Assembly: GCA_028554755.1 (NCBI GenBank)
Contig: JAPTOF010000024.1
Span: 8,083,328 to 8,147,327, forward strand
Direction of reading: 5' to 3'
Source: Cordia subcordata
Taxonomy: Eukaryota; Streptophyta; Magnoliopsida; Boraginales; Cordiaceae
DNA: 64,000 nucleotides
The translations under genes and the position numbers were made by a program. Within the stretch, counting starts at the first letter, position 1, and every line of letters starts with the position of its first letter. The notes beneath the pieces are model-generated. The model did no database searches. It saw only the letters and a list, made by a program, of their open reading frames with translations, and was not told the origin of the DNA. This document shows positions 10,421 to 24,916 of this stretch, piece by piece.

Positions 10421-12513
10421 GATCAAAATCTGGAACATCAACTTGGGAGAGGTGCATTGGCCAATTCCAATGACCATCAATGAAAATATCACTAACCTTT
10501 GCGTGAAGTGGGGGATGAGGAACGGCATTTGTCCAGTGCTCAAAGAGAGGACCGTCCTTGTGCCAATTGTCAATCCAAAAGAAGGTGTTTGCTCCATTAC
10601 CAATCTTGTGTTGGATAAATCCTTTTGCTAGAACACGGCAGCCAAGAAGTGTTTTAAAAACCCAACTTGCATCCTTGGGAATTTGTAACATCCAAATAGA
10701 AGAGTCCTTGATGTAGTTTGCATGAACCCAGTGACTCCAAAGCGATTCTTTTGTTGCGTACATCCTCCAAAAAACTTTCAGCATATATGTAAGGTTAACC
10801 TCTTCAATGCTCCGAATACCAAGTCCTCCCTCCTTTAATGGGAGACAAATATCCTTCCATGCCACCTTTGGACCAGTCCCTCTCCACAAAAGGCTTTAAA
10901 TTTTGTCTCAATGGCTGCCATAACACCTTTTGGGAAAAGAAAAGCATTTGCCCAATGAGCACGAATCTGAGTAAGGACGGATTTGATGAGCACAAGTCTC
11001 CCCACGAAAGAAAGCCAATTATTGCACCGTGAATCAAGCTTAGAATTGATTTTTTCCAATAGAGGACAGCAATCATTCTTTCTAAGCTTTCTTGAAACAA
11101 GTGGAATACCCAAATAACGGATTGGTAGCTCACCCTCCTGGAACCCAATTCTATCCAGGATTGCTCTTTTCTCCTCTTCCGAAACCCCTCCAAGGAAGAA
11201 AACATAATAGTGTTAGATCGTCCGTCTGCAGTATTCTAGCACATAATCCTTAGTCCCTTGTAAGAACTTAAATATACGCTTAACCATGACCTAATATACT
11301 ACTCCAGGGTTTGGCTGATATCTACTAACCATGCCAACAGCAAAGCAAATATCCAGTCTAGTACATGACATAGCATACATGAGACTCCCAACCGTTAAAG
11401 CATGAGGAACTCGCTTCCTGCTCTCTATCTTCTCAGATGTTTTAGGACATTGATCCCGAGATAGATAAATTCCACGTCTAGAAGGTAGTGAGGCCTTGTT
11501 TGATTCCCTTATTGCTTAGGAAATGGGGTGCTAATGCTCAACTCCTAAGTTTTAGTTGGAAAAAAGCACCTCTTTGGGTTAAGCTAAGGAATGTCCCTTG
11601 TTTCCTTATTACTAGAAGAGGCTTAAGCTACATTGGGAGTACCTATTGCAAATGGATAAACTAACGGAAGCACGTACATTCGTGGGTTTTGCACGAATTT
11701 GCATTGAAATGGATCTTTCAATGAACCTCCCGGATCACACTTTTGTGAAACTTGGAAATGGTGATTGGGCAAAAATTGACGTGGAATATGCATGGAAACC
11801 CCTTGTATGCTCAAATTGCAAGATAGTTGGTCACTCTCTTTCTTCTTGCCCAAATGCACCTATTGCAAATGCTCAAAGTCAAATGCCATGAGTGGAAAAG
11901 ACTGAATATGTTTGGAAGAATACAAAACCAAAGAGGGTTCTGGAGAAAAGTTAATGGCGACACTACACCATTTGCAAATGTGATTCTTGAACCTAAAGCA
12001 TGCAAAGACACCATGGCTTCAAGAGCACCGTGGTTAGAAACCGATTTTCAATCCTTGAAGAAGATGGAAGTAAACCTAATGCAAATGACGAAGAAGTGAA
12101 CGATTTGATCCAAGATAATAAAGAAGACGCTCAAGCAAATATTGAGATCCAAGATGACGAGATTGTTGAGCAAATTCATAAAGTGGAAGAAGGGGAGATT
12201 GAAGGGAAGAAGGCTGCTGGTTTATTTAAAAAGCCCAAAGGATTCTTCTCCCTTGGGTATTGATGGTTCCACACTCATTTTTGATTGCAATTGATCACTT
12301 TGTTGCTTAGTGGACTTTTGATTTTGTTTCTTTCATTTTTCCGCTCATGGAAGTAGTTTACTTTCTTTTGTAATTCTGGTTTCCTCCTTGTACTTTGATC
12401 CCTTGCCCCTAAAGCCTCGTTTAGGATGCTATTTTTAGTGGCTTGGGCGTTTTTAGGCATGGTTTGTACCAAATTTGCGTTTAATCTAACTTACTTAATT
12501 CGCAAAAAAAAAA
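10421..12513 (+). repeat. Repeat unit 6 (2093 bp; transitional)
   Basis: ORF2 piece to about 11205, copia to 11488, ORF1 and tail to 12513. It shares ccttttgggaaaag (about 10926) with unit 28 only. The copia junction is gtccgtctgcag, a longer form than in unit 5. ORF1 is stopped by a TGA in atgccatgag (about 11885). The G run in the tail reads cttgggcgttt. Confidence 0.96.
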
Positions 12514-14591
12514 GATCAAAATCTGGAACATCAACTTGGGAGAGGTGCATTGGCCAATTCCAATGACCATCAATGAAAATATCACTAACCTTTGCGTGAA
12601 GTGGGGGATGAGGAACGGCATTTGTCCAGTGCTCAAAGAGAGGACCGTCCTTGTGCCAATTGTCAATCCAAAAGAAGGTGTTTGCTCCATTACCAATCTT
12701 GTGTTGGATAAATCCTTTTGCTAGAACACGGCAGCCAAGAAGTGTTTTAAAAACCCAACTTGCATCCTTGGGAATTTGTAACATCCAAATAGAAGAGTCC
12801 TTGATGTAGTTTGCATGAACCCAGTGACTCCAAAGCGATTCTTTTGTTGCGTACATCCTCCAAAAAACTTTCAGCATATACGTAAGGTTAACCTCTTCAA
12901 TGCTCGAATACCAAGTCCTCCCTCCTTTAATGGGAGAATCCTTCCATGCCACCTTTGGACCAGTCCCTCTCCACAAAAGGCTTTAAATTTTGTCTCAATG
13001 GCTGCCATAACACCTTTTGGTAAAAGAAAAGCATTTGCCCAATGAGCACGAATCTGAGTATGGACGGATTTGACGAGCACAAGTCTCCCCGCGAAAGAAA
13101 GCCAGTTATTGCACCGTGAATCAAGCTTAGAATTGATTTTTTTCCAATAGAGGACAGCAATCATTCTTTCTAAGCTTTCTTGAAACAAGTGGAATACCCA
13201 AATAACGGATTGGTAGCTCACCCTCCTGGAACCCAATTCTATCCAGGATTGCTCTTTTCTCCTCTTCCGAAACCCCTCCAAGGAAGAAAACATAATAGTG
13301 TTAGATCGTCAGTACAGTATTCTAGCACATAATCCTTAGTCCCTTGTAAGAACTTAAATATACGCTTAACCATGACCTAATATACTACTCCAGGGTTTGG
13401 CTGATATCTACTAACCATGCCAACAGCAAAGCAAATATCCAGTCTAGTACATGACATAGCATACATGAGACTCCCAACCGTTAAAGCATGAGGAACTCGC
13501 TTCCTGCTCTCTATCTTCTCAGATGTTTTAGGACATTGATCCCGAGATAGATAAATTCCACGTCTAGAAGGTAGTGAGGCCTTGTTTGATTCCCTTATTG
13601 CTTAGGAAATGGGGTGCTAATGCTCAACTCCTAAGTTTTAGTTGGAAAAAAGCACCTCTTTGGGTTAAGCTAAGGAATGTCCCTTGTTTCCTTATTACTA
13701 GAAGAGGCTTAAGCTACATTGGGAGTACCTATTGCAACTAACGGAAGCACGTACATTCGTGGGTTTTGCACGAATTTGCATTGAAATGGATCTTTCAATG
13801 AACCTCCCGGATCACACTTTTGTGAAACTTGGAAATGGTGATTGGGCAAAAATTGACGTGGAATATGCATGGAAACCCCTTGTATGCTCAAATTGCAAGA
13901 TAGTTGGTCACTCTCTTTCTTCTTGCCCAAATGCACCTATTGCAAATGCTCAAAGTCAAACGCCAAGAGTGGAAAAGACTGAATATGTTTGGAAGAATAC
14001 AAAACCAAAGAGGGTTCTGGAGAAAAGTTAATGGCGACACTACACCATTTGCAAATGTGATTCTTGAACCTAAAGCATGCAAAGACACCATGGCTTCAAG
14101 AGCACCGTGGTTAGAAACCGATTTTCAATCCTTGAAGAAGATGGAAGTAAACCTAATGCAAATGACGAAGAAGTGAACGATTTGATCCAAGATAATAAAG
14201 AAGACGCTCAAGCAAATATTGAGATCCAAGATGACGAGATTGTTGAGCAAATTCATAAAGTGGAAGAAGGGGAGATTGAAGGGAAGAAGGCTGCTGGTTT
14301 ATTTAAAAAGCCCAAAGGATTCTTCTCCCTTGGGTATTGATGGTTCCACACTCATTTTTGATTGCAATTGATCACTTTGTTGCTTAGTGGACTTTTGATT
14401 TTGTTTCTTTCATTTTTCCGCTCATGGAAGTAGTTTACTTTCTTTTGTAATTCTGGTTTCCTCCTTGTACTTTGATCCCTTGCCCCTAAAGCCTCGTTTA
14501 GGATGCTATTTTTAGTGGCTTGGGGGGTTTTTAGGCATGGTTTGTACCAAATTTGCGTTTAATCTAACTTACTTAATTCGCAAAAAAAAAA
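12514..14591 (+). repeat. Repeat unit 7 (2078 bp; first with the 9-bp deletion)
   Basis: ORF2 piece to about 13293, copia to 13574, ORF1 and tail to 14591. From the left this is the first unit with gcaactaacgg (about 13734) in place of the older form with atggataaa, a 9-bp loss. It has its own 5-bp loss (caaat) in ORF2 near 12937, at the site where units 8-25 lose 17 bp. The copia junction reads gtcagtacag. Confidence 0.96.
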
Positions 14592-16655
14592 GATCAAAAT
14601 CTGGAACATCAACTTGGGAGAGGTGCATTGGCCAATTCCAATGACCATCAATGAAAATATCACTAACCTTTGCGTGAAGTGGGGGATGAGGAACGGCATT
14701 TGTCCAGTGCTCAAAGAGAGGACCGTCCTTGTGCCAATTGTCAATCCAAAAGAAGGTGTTTGCTCCATTACCAATCTTGTGTTGGATAAATCCTTTTGCT
14801 AGAACACGGCAGCCAAGAAGTGTTTTAAAAACCCAACTTGCATCCTTGGGAATTTGTAACATCCAAATAGAAGAGTCCTTGATGTAGTTTGCATGAACCC
14901 AGTGACTCCAAAGCGATTCTTTTGTTGCGTACATCCTCCAAAAAACTTTCAGCATATATGTAAGGTTAACCTCTTCAATGCTCCTAATACCAAGTCCTCC
15001 CTCCTTCCTTCCATGCCACCTTTGGACCAGTCCCTCTCCACAAAAGGCTTTAAATTTTGTCTCAATGGCTGCCATAACACCTTTTGGTAAAAGAAAAGCA
15101 TTTGCCCAATGAGCACGAATCTGAGTATGGACGGATTTGAAGACCACAAGTCTCCCCGCGAAAGAAAGCCAGTTATTGCACCGTGAATCAAGCTTAGAAT
15201 TGATTTTTTTCCAATAGAGGACAGCAATCATTCTTTCTAAGCTTTCTTGAAACAAGTGGAATACCCAAATAACGGATTGGTAGCTCACCCTCCTGGAACC
15301 CAATTCTATCCAGGATTGCTCTTTTCTCCTCTTCCGAAACCCTCCAAGGAAGAAAACATAATAGTGTTAGATCGTCTGCAGTATTCTAGCACATAATCCT
15401 TAGTCCCTTGTAAGAACTTAAATATACGCTTAACCATGACCTAATATACTACTCCAGGGTTTGGCTGATATCTACTAACCATGCCAACAGCAAAGCAAAT
15501 ATCTAGTCTAGTACATGACATAGCATACATGAGACTCCCAACCGTTAAAGCATGAGGAACTCGCTTCCTGCTCTCTATCTTCTCAGATGTTTTAGGACAT
15601 TGATCCCGAGATAGATAAATTCCACGTCTAGAAGGTAGTGAGGCCTTGTTTGATTCCCTTATTGCTTAGGAAATGGGGTGCTAATGCTCAACTCCTAAGT
15701 TTTAGTTGGAAAAAAGCACCTCTTTGGGTTAAGCTAAGGAATGTCCCTTGTTTCCTTATTACTAGAAGAGGCTTAAGCTACATTGGGAGTACCTATTGCA
15801 ACTAACGGAAGCACGTACATTCGTGGGTTTTGCACGAATTTGCATTGAAATGGATCTTTCAATGAACCTCCCGGATCACACTTTTGTGAAACTTGGAAAT
15901 GGTGATTGGGCAAAAATTGACGTGGAATATGCATGGAAACCCCTTGTATGCTCAAATTGCAAGATAGTTGGTCACTCTCTTTCTTCTTGCCCAAATGCAC
16001 CTATTGCAAATGCTCAAAGTCAAACGCCAAGAGTGGAAAAGACTGAATATGTTTGGAAGAATACAAAACCAAAGAGGGTTCTGGAGAAAAGTTAATGGCG
16101 ACACTACACCATTTGCAAATGTGATTCTTGAACCTAAAGCATGCAAAGACACCATGGCTTCAAGAGCACCGTGGTTAGAAACCGATTTTCAATCCTTGAA
16201 GAAGATGGAAGTAAACCTAATGCAAATGACGAAGAAGTGAACGATTTGATCCAAGATAATAAAGAAGACGCTCAAGCAAATATTGAGATCCAAGATGACG
16301 AGATTGTTGAGCAAATTCATAAAGTGGAAGAAGGGGAGATTGAAGGGAAGAAGGCTGCTGGTTTATTTAAAAAGCCCAAAGGATTCTTCTCCCTTGGGTA
16401 TTGATGGTTCCACACTCATTTTTGATTGCAATTGATCACTTTGTTGCTTAGTGGACTTTTGATTTTGTTTCTTTCATTTTTCCGCTCATGGAAGTAGTTT
16501 ACTTTCTTTTGTAATTCTGGTTTCCTCCTTGTACTTTGATCCCTTGCCCCTAAAGCCTCGTTTAGGATGCTATTTTTAGTGGCTTGGGTAGTTTGTAGGC
16601 ATGGTTTGTACCAAATTTGCGTTTAATCTAACTTACTTAATTCGCAAAAAAAAAA
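14592..16655 (+). repeat. Repeat unit 8 (2064 bp; core-type)
   Basis: ORF2 piece to about 15359, copia to 15638, ORF1 and tail to 16655. First unit from the left with the 17-bp deletion (ctccttccttcc, about 14999). Private changes: ctcctaatacc, ttgaagaccac near 15138, and a disrupted G run gggtagtttgtagg near 16587. Confidence 0.96.
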
Positions 16656-18724
16656 GATCAAAATCTGGAACATCAACTTGGGAGAGGTGCATTGGCCAAT
16701 TCCAATGACCATCAATGAAAATATCACTAACCTTTGCGTGAAGTGGGGGATGAGGAACGGCATTTGTCCAGTGCTCAAAGAGAGGACCGTCCTTGTGCCA
16801 ATTGTCAATCCAAAAGAAGGTGTTTGCTCCATTACCAATCTTGTGTTGGATAAATCCTTTTGCTAGAACACGGCAGCCAAGAAGTGTTTTAAAAACCCAA
16901 CTTGCATCCTTGGGAATTTGTAACATCCAAATAGAAGAGTCCTTGATGTAGTTTGCATGAACCCAGTGACTCCAAAGCGATTCTTTTGTTGCGTACATCC
17001 TCCAAAAAACTTTCAGCATATATGTAAGGTTAACCTCGTCAATGCTCCGAATACCAAGTCCTCCCTCCTTCCTTCCATGCCACCTTTGGACCAGTCCCTC
17101 TCCACAAAAGGCTTTAAATTTTGTCTCAATGGCTGCCATAACACCTTTTGGTAAAAGAAAAGCATTTGCCCAATGAGCACGAATCTGAGTATGGACGGAT
17201 TTGATGAGCACAAGTCTCCCCGCGAAAGAAAGCCAGTTATTGCACCGTGAATCAAGCTTAGAATTGATTTTTTTCCAATAGAGGACAGCAATCATTCTTT
17301 CTAAGCTTTCTTGAAACAAGTGGAATACCCAAATAACGGATTGGTAGCTCACCCTCCTGGAACCCAATTCTATCCAGGATTGCTCTTTTCTCCTCTTCCG
17401 AAACCCCTCCAAGGAAGAAAACATTATAGTGTTAGATCGTCCGCATGCAGTATTCTAGCACATAATCCTTAGCCCCTTGTAAGAACTTAAATATACGCTT
17501 AACCATGACCTAATATACTACTCCAGGGTTTGGCTGATATCTACTAACCATGCCAACAGCAAAGCAAATATCCAGTCTAGTACATGACATAGCATACATG
17601 AGACTCCCAACCGTTAAAGCATGAGGAACTCGCTTCCTGCTCTCTATCTTCTCAGATGTTTTAGGACATTGATCCCGAGATAGATAAATTCCACGTCTAG
17701 AAGGTAGTGAGGCCTTGTTTGATTCCCTTATTGCTTAGGAAATGGGGTGCTAATGCTCAACTCCTAAGTTTTAGTTGGAAAAAAGCACCTCTTTGGGTTA
17801 AGCTAAGGAATGTCCCTTGTTTCCTTATTACTAGAAGAGGCTTAAGCTACATTGGGAGTACCTATTGCAACTAACGGAAGCACGTACATTCGTGGGTTTT
17901 GCACGAATTTGCATTGAAATGGATCTTTCAATGAACCTCCCGGATCACACTTTTGTGAAACTTGGAAATGGTGATTGGGCAAAAATTGACGTGGAATATG
18001 CATGGAAACCCCTTGTATGCTCAAATTGCAAGATAGTTGGTCACTCTCTTTCTTCTTGCCCAAATGCACCTATTGCAAATGCTCAAAGTCAAACGCCAAG
18101 AGTGGAAAAGACTGAATATGTTTGGAAGAATACAAAACCAAAGAGGGTTCTGGAGAAAAGTTAATGGCGACACTACACCATTTGCAAATGTGATTCTTGA
18201 ACCTAAAGCATGCAAAGACACCATGGCTTCAAGAGCACCGTGGTTAGAAACCGATTTTCAATCCTTGAAGAAGATGGAAGTAAACCTAATGCAAATGACG
18301 AAGAAGTGAACGATTTGATCCAAGATAATAAAGAAGACGCTCAAGCAAATATTGAGATCCAAGATGACGAGATTGTTGAGCAAATTCATAAAGTGGAAGA
18401 AGGGGAGATTGAAGGGAAGAAGGCTGCTGGTTTATTTAAAAAGCCCAAAGGATTCTTCTCCCTTGGGTATTGATGGTTCCACACTCATTTTTGATTGCAA
18501 TTGATCACTTTGTTGCTTAGTGGACTTTTGATTTTGTTTCTTTCATTTTTCCGCTCATGGAAGTAGTTTACTTTCTTTTGTAATTCTGGTTTCCTCCTTG
18601 TACTTTGATCCCTTGCCCCTAAAGCCTCGTTTAGGATGCTATTTTTAGTGGCTTGGGGCGTTTTTAGGCATGGTTTGTACCAAATTTGCGTTTAATCTAA
18701 CTTACTTAATTCGCAAAAAAAAAA
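16656..18724 (+). repeat. Repeat unit 9 (2069 bp; core-type)
   Basis: ORF2 piece to about 17424, copia to 17707, ORF1 and tail to 18724. Both core deletions are present. Private changes: ctcgtcaatgc near 17036, acattatagtg near 17422, and copia junction gtccgcatgcag. The antisense ORF2 frame is open for 263 codons (16633-17424). Confidence 0.96.
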
Positions 18725-20791
18725 GATCAAAATCTGGAACATCAACTTGGGAGAGGTGCATTGGCCAATTCCAATGACCATCAATGAAAATATCACTAAC
18801 CTTTGCGTGAAGTGGGGGATGAGGAACGGCATTTGTCCAGTGCTCAAAGAGAGGACCGTCCTTGTGCCAATTGTCAATCCAAAAGAAGGTGTTTGCTCCA
18901 TTACCAATCTTGTGTTGGATAAATCCTTTTGCTAGAACACGGCAGCCAAGAAGTGTTTTAAAAACCCAACTTGCATCCTTGGGAATTTGTAACATCCAAA
19001 TAGAAGAGTCCTTGATGTAGTTTGCATGAACCCAGTGACTCCAAAGCGATTCTTTTGTTGCGTACATCCTCCAAAAAACTTTCAGCATATATGTAAGGTT
19101 AACCTCTTCAATGCTCAGAATACCAAGTCCTCCCTCCTTCCTTCCATGCCACCTTTGGACCAGTCCCTCTCCACAAAAGGCTTTAAATTTTGTCTCAATG
19201 GCTGCCATAACACCTTTTGGTAAAAGAAAAGCATTTGCCCAATGAGCACGAATCTGAGTATGGACGGATTTGAAGAGCACAAGTCTCCCCGCGAAAGAAA
19301 GCCAGTTATTGCACCGTGAATCAAGCTTAGAATTGATTTTTTTCCAATAGAGGACAGCAATCATTCTTTCTAAGCTTTCTTGAAACAAGTGGAATACCCA
19401 AATAACGGATTGGTAGCTCACCCTCCTGGAACCCAATTCTATCCAGGATTGCTCTTTTCTCCTCTTCCGAAACCCCTCCAAGGAAGAAAACATAATAGTG
19501 TTAGATCGTCCGTACAGTATTCTAGCACATAATCCTTAGTCCCTTGTAAGAACTTAAATATACGCTTAACCATGACCTAATATACTACTCCAGGGTTTGG
19601 CTGATATCTACTAACCATGCCAACAGCAAAGCAAATATCTAGTCTAGTACATGACATAGCATACATGAGACTCCCAACCGTTAAAGCATGAGGAACTCGC
19701 TTCCTGCTCTCTATCTTCTCAGATGTTTTAGGACATTGATCCCGAGATAGATAAATTCCACGTCTAGAAGGTAGTGAGGCCTTGTTTGATTCCCTTATTG
19801 CTTAGGAAATGGGGTGCTAATGCTCAACTCCTAAGTTTTAGTTGGAAAAAAGCACCTCTTTGGGTTAAGCTAAGGAATGTCCCTTGTTTCCTTATTACTA
19901 GAAGAGGCTTAAGCTACATTGGGAGTACCTATTGCAACTAACGGAAGCACGTACATTCGTGGGTTTTGCACGAATTTGCATTGAAATGGATCTTTCAATG
20001 AACCTCCCGGATCACACTTTTGTGAAACTTGGAAATGGTGATTGGGCAAAAATTGACGTGGAATATGCATGGAAACCCCTTGTATGCTCAAATTGCAAGA
20101 TAGTTGGTCACTCTCTTTCTTCTTGCCCAAATGCACCTATTGCAAATGCTCAAAGTCAAACGCCAAGAGTGGAAAAGATTGAATATGTTTGGAAGAATAC
20201 AAAACCAAAGAGGGTTCTGGAGAAAAGTTAATGGCGACACTACACCATTTGCAAATGTGATTCTTGAACCTAAAGCATGCAAAGACACCATGGCTTCAAG
20301 AGCACCGTGGTTAGAAACCGATTTTCAATCCTTGAAGAAGATGGAAGTAAACCTAATGCAAATGACGAAGAAGTGAACGATTTGATCCAAGATAATAAAG
20401 AAGACGCTCAAGCAAATATTGAGATCCAAGATGACGAGATTGTTGAGCAAATTCATAAAGTGGAAGAAGGGGAGATTGAAGGGAAGAAGGCTGCTGGTTT
20501 ATTTAAAAAGCCCAAAGGATTCTTCTCCCTTGGGTATTGATGGTTCCACACTCATTTTTGATTGCAATTGATCACTTTGTTGCTTAGTGGACTTTTGATT
20601 TTGTTTCTTTCATTTTTCCGCTCATGGAAGTAGTTTACTTTCTTTTGTAATTCTGGTTTCCTCCTTGTACTTTGATCCCTTGCCCCTAAAGCCTCGTTTA
20701 GGATGCTATTTTTAGTGGCTTGGGGGGTTTTTAGGCATGGTTTGTACCAAATTTGCGTTTAATCTAACTTACTTAATTCGCAAAAAAAAAA
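18725..20791 (+). repeat. Repeat unit 10 (2067 bp; core-type)
   Basis: ORF2 piece to about 19493, copia to 19774, ORF1 and tail to 20791. Both core deletions. Private ctcagaatacc near 19114. The ORF2 site near 19273 is gaagag (Phe allele), as in units 15, 19 and 22. The antisense ORF2 frame is open for 263 codons (18702-19493). Confidence 0.96.
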
Positions 20792-22857
20792 GATCAAAAT
20801 CTGGAACATCAACTTGGGAGAGGTGCATTGGCCAATTCCAATGACCATCAATGAAAATATCACTAACCTTTGCGTGAAGTGGGGGATGAGGAACGGCATT
20901 TGTCCAGTGCTCAAAGAGAGGACCGTCCTTGTGCCAATTGTCAATCCAAAAGAAGGTGTTTGCTCCATTACCAATCTTGTGTTGGATAAATCCTTTTGCT
21001 AGAACACGGCAGCCAAGAAGTGTTTTAAAAACCCAACTTGCATCCTTGGGAATTTGTAACATCCAAATAGAAGAGTCCTTGATGTAGTTTGCATGAACCC
21101 AGTGACTCCAAAGCGATTCTTTTGTTGCGTACATCCTCCAAAAAACTTTCAGCATATACGTAAGGTTAACCTCTTCAATGCTCGAATACCAAGTCCTCCC
21201 TCCTTCCTTCCATGCCACCTTTGGACCAGTCCCTCTCCACAAAAGGCTTTAAATTTTGTCTCAATGGCTGCCATAACACCTTTTGGTAAAAGAAAAGCAT
21301 TTGCCCAATGAGCACGAATCTGAGTATGGACGGATTTGATGAGCACAAGTCTCCCCGCGAAAGAAAGCCAGTTATTGCACCGTGAATCAAGCTTAGAATT
21401 GATTTTTTTCCAATAGAGGACAGCAATCATTCTTTCTAAGCTTTCTTGAAACAAGTGGAATACCCAAATAACGGATTGGTAGCTCACCCTCCTGGAACCC
21501 AATTCTATCCAGGATTGCTCTTTTCTCCTCTTCCGAAACCCCTCCAAGGAAGAAAACATAATAGTGTTAGATCGTACGTACAGTATTCTAGCACATAATC
21601 CTTAGTCCCTTGTAAGAACTTAAATATACGCTTAACCATGACCTAATATACTACTCCAGGGTTTGGCTGATATCTACTAACCATGCCAACAGCAAAGCAA
21701 ATATCCAGTCTAGTACATGACATAGCATACATGAGACTCCCAACCGTTAAAGCATGAGGAACTCGCTTCCTGCTCTCTATCTTCTCAGATGTTTTAGGAC
21801 ATTGATCCCGAGATAGATAAATTCCACGTCTAGAAGGTAGTGAGGCCTTGTTTGATTCCCTTATTGCTTAGGAAATGGGGTGCTAATGCTCAACTCCTAA
21901 GTTTTAGTTGGAAAAAAGCACCTCTTTGGGTTAAGCTAAGGAATGTCCCTTGTTTCCTTATTACTAGAAGAGGCTTAAGCTACATTGGGAGTACCTATTG
22001 CAACTAACGGAAGCACGTACATTCGTGGGTTTTGCACGAATTTGCATTGAAATGGATCTTTCAATGAACCTCCCGGATCACACTTTTGTGAAACTTGGAA
22101 ATGGTGATTGGGCAAAAATTGACGTGGAATATGCATGGAAACCCCTTGTATGCTCAAATTGCAAGATAGTTGGTCACTCTCTTTCTTCTTGCCCAAATGC
22201 ACCTATTGCAAATGCTCAAAGTCAAACGCCAAGAGTGGAAAAGACTGAATATGTTTGGAAGAATACAAAACCAAAGAGGGTTCTGGAGAAAAGTTAATGG
22301 CGACACTACACCATTTGCAAATGTGATTCTTGAACCTAAAGCATGCAAAGACACCATGGCTTCAAGAGCACCGTGGTTAGAAACCGATTTTCAATCCTTG
22401 AAGAAGATGGAAGTAAACCTAATGCAAATGACGAAGAAGTGAACGATTTGATCCAAGATAATAAAGAAGACGCTCAAGCAAATATTGAGATCCAAGATGA
22501 CGAGATTGTTGAGCAAATTCATAAAGTGGAAGAAGGGGAGATTGAAGGGAAGAAGGCTGCTGGTTTATTTAAAAAGCCCAAAGGATTCTTCTCCCTTGGG
22601 TATTGATGGTTCCACACTCATTTTTGATTGCAATTGATCACTTTGTTGCTTAGTGGACTTTTGATTTTGTTTCTTTCATTTTTCCGCTCATGGAAGTAGT
22701 TTACTTTCTTTTGTAATTCTGGTTTCCTCCTTGTACTTTGATCCCTTGCCCCTAAAGCCTCGTTTAGGATGCTATTTTTAGTGGCTTGGGGGGTTTTTAG
22801 GCATGGTTTGTACCAAATTTGCGTTTAATCTAACTTACTTAATTCGCAAAAAAAAAA
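20792..22857 (+). repeat. Repeat unit 11 (2066 bp; core-type)
   Basis: ORF2 piece to about 21559, copia to 21840, ORF1 and tail to 22857. Both core deletions. It has the atacgtaagg plus ctcgaatacc haplotype, which puts a frameshift in ORF2. The copia junction is gtacgtacag. Confidence 0.96.
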
Positions 22858-24916
22858 GATCAAAATCTGGAACATCAACTTGGGAGAGGTGCATTGGCCA
22901 ATTCCAATGACCATCAATGAAAATATCACTAACCTTTGCGTGAAGTGGGGGATGAGGAACGGCATTTGTCCAGTGCTCAAAGAGAGGACCGTCCTTGTGC
23001 CAATTGTCAATCCAAAAGAAGGTGTTTGCTCCATTACCAATCTTGTGTTGGATAAATCCTTTTGCTAGAACACGGCAGCCAAGAAGTGTTTTAAAAACCC
23101 AACTTGCATCCTTGGGAATTTGTAACATCCAAATAGAAGAGTCCTTGATGTAGTTTGCATGAACCCAGTGACTCCAAAGCGATTCTTTTGTTGCGTACAT
23201 CCTCCAAAAAACTTTCAGCATATACGTAAGGTTAACCTCTTCAATGCTCGAATACCAAGTCCTCCCTCCTTCCTTCCATGCCACCTTTGGACCAGTCCCT
23301 CTCCACAAAAGGCTTTAAATTTTGTCTCAATGGCTGCCATAACACCTTTTGGTAAAAGAAAAGCATTTGCCCAATGAGCACGAATCTGAGTATGGACGGA
23401 TTTGACGAGCACAAGTCTCCCCGCGAAAGAAAGCCAGTTATTGCACCGTGAATCAAGCTTAGAATTGATTTTTTTCCAATAGAGGACAGCAATCATTCTT
23501 TCTAAGCTTTCTTGAAACAAGTGGAATACCCAAATAACGGATTGGTAGCTCACCCTCCTGGAACCCAATTCTATCCAGGATTGCTCTTTTCTCCTCTTCC
23601 CTCCAAGGAAGAAAACATAATAGTGTTAGATCGTCCGTACAGTATTCTAGCACATAATCCTTAGTCCCTTGTAAGAACTTAAATATACGCTTAACCATGA
23701 CCTAATATACTACTCCAGGGTTTGGCTGATATCTACTAACCATGCCAACAGCAAAGCAAATATCTAGTCTAGTACATGACATAGCATACATGAGACTCCC
23801 AACCGTTAAAGCATGAGGAACTCGCTTCCTGCTCTCTATCTTCTCAGATGTTTTAGGACATTGATCCCGAGATAGATAAATTCCACGTCTAGAAGGTAGT
23901 GAGGCCTTGTTTGATTCCCTTATTGCTTAGGAAATGGGGTGCTAATGCTCAACTCCTAAGTTTTAGTTGGAAAAAAGCACCTCTTTGGGTTAAGCTAAGG
24001 AATGTCCCTTGTTTCCTTATTACTAGAAGAGGCTTAAGCTACATTGGGAGTACCTATTGCAACTAACGGAAGCACGTACATTCGTGGGTTTTGCACGAAT
24101 TTGCATTGAAATGGATCTTTCAATGAACCTCCCGGATCACACTTTTGTGAAACTTGGAAATGGTGATTGGGCAAAAATTGACGTGGAATATGCATGGAAA
24201 CCCCTTGTATGCTCAAATTGCAAGATAGTTGGTCACTCTCTTTCTTCTTGCCCAAATGCACCTATTGCAAATGCTCAAAGTCAAACGCCAAGAGTGGAAT
24301 AGATTGAATATGTTTGGAAGAATACAAAACCAAAGAGGGTTCTGGAGAAAAGTTAATGGCGACACTACACCATTTGCAAATGTGATTCTTGAACCTAAAG
24401 CATGCAAAGACACCATGGCTTCAAGAGCACCGTGGTTAGAAACCGATTTTCAATCCTTGAAGAAGATGGAAGTAAACCTAATGCAAATGACGAAGAAGTG
24501 AACGATTTGATCCAAGATAATAAAGAAGACGCTCAAGCAAATATTGAGATCCAAGATGACGAGATTGTTGAGCAAATTCATAAAGTGGAAGAAGGGGAGA
24601 TTGAAGGGAAGAAGGCTGCTGGTTTATTTAAAAAGCCCAAAGGATTCTTCTCCCTTGGGTATTGATGGTTCCACACTCATTTTTGATTGCAATTGATCAC
24701 TTTGTTGCTTAGTGGACTTTTGATTTTGTTTCTTTCATTTTTCCGCTCATGGAAGTAGTTTACTTTCTTTTGTAATTCTGGTTTCCTCCTTGTACTTTGA
24801 TCCCTTGCCCCTAAAGCCTCGTTTAGGATGCTATTTTTAGTGGCTTGGGGCGTTTTTAGGCATGGTTTGTACCAAATTTGCGTTTAATCTAACTTACTTA
24901 ATTCGCAAAAAAAAAA
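22858..24916 (+). repeat. Repeat unit 12 (2059 bp; core-type)
   Basis: ORF2 piece to about 23618, copia to 23899, ORF1 and tail to 24916. Both core deletions. The LINE end at the copia junction is shortened to cttccctccaagg (about 23597). ORF1 gains a private TAG (gtggaatag, about 24295), just after the zinc knuckle. Confidence 0.96.
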
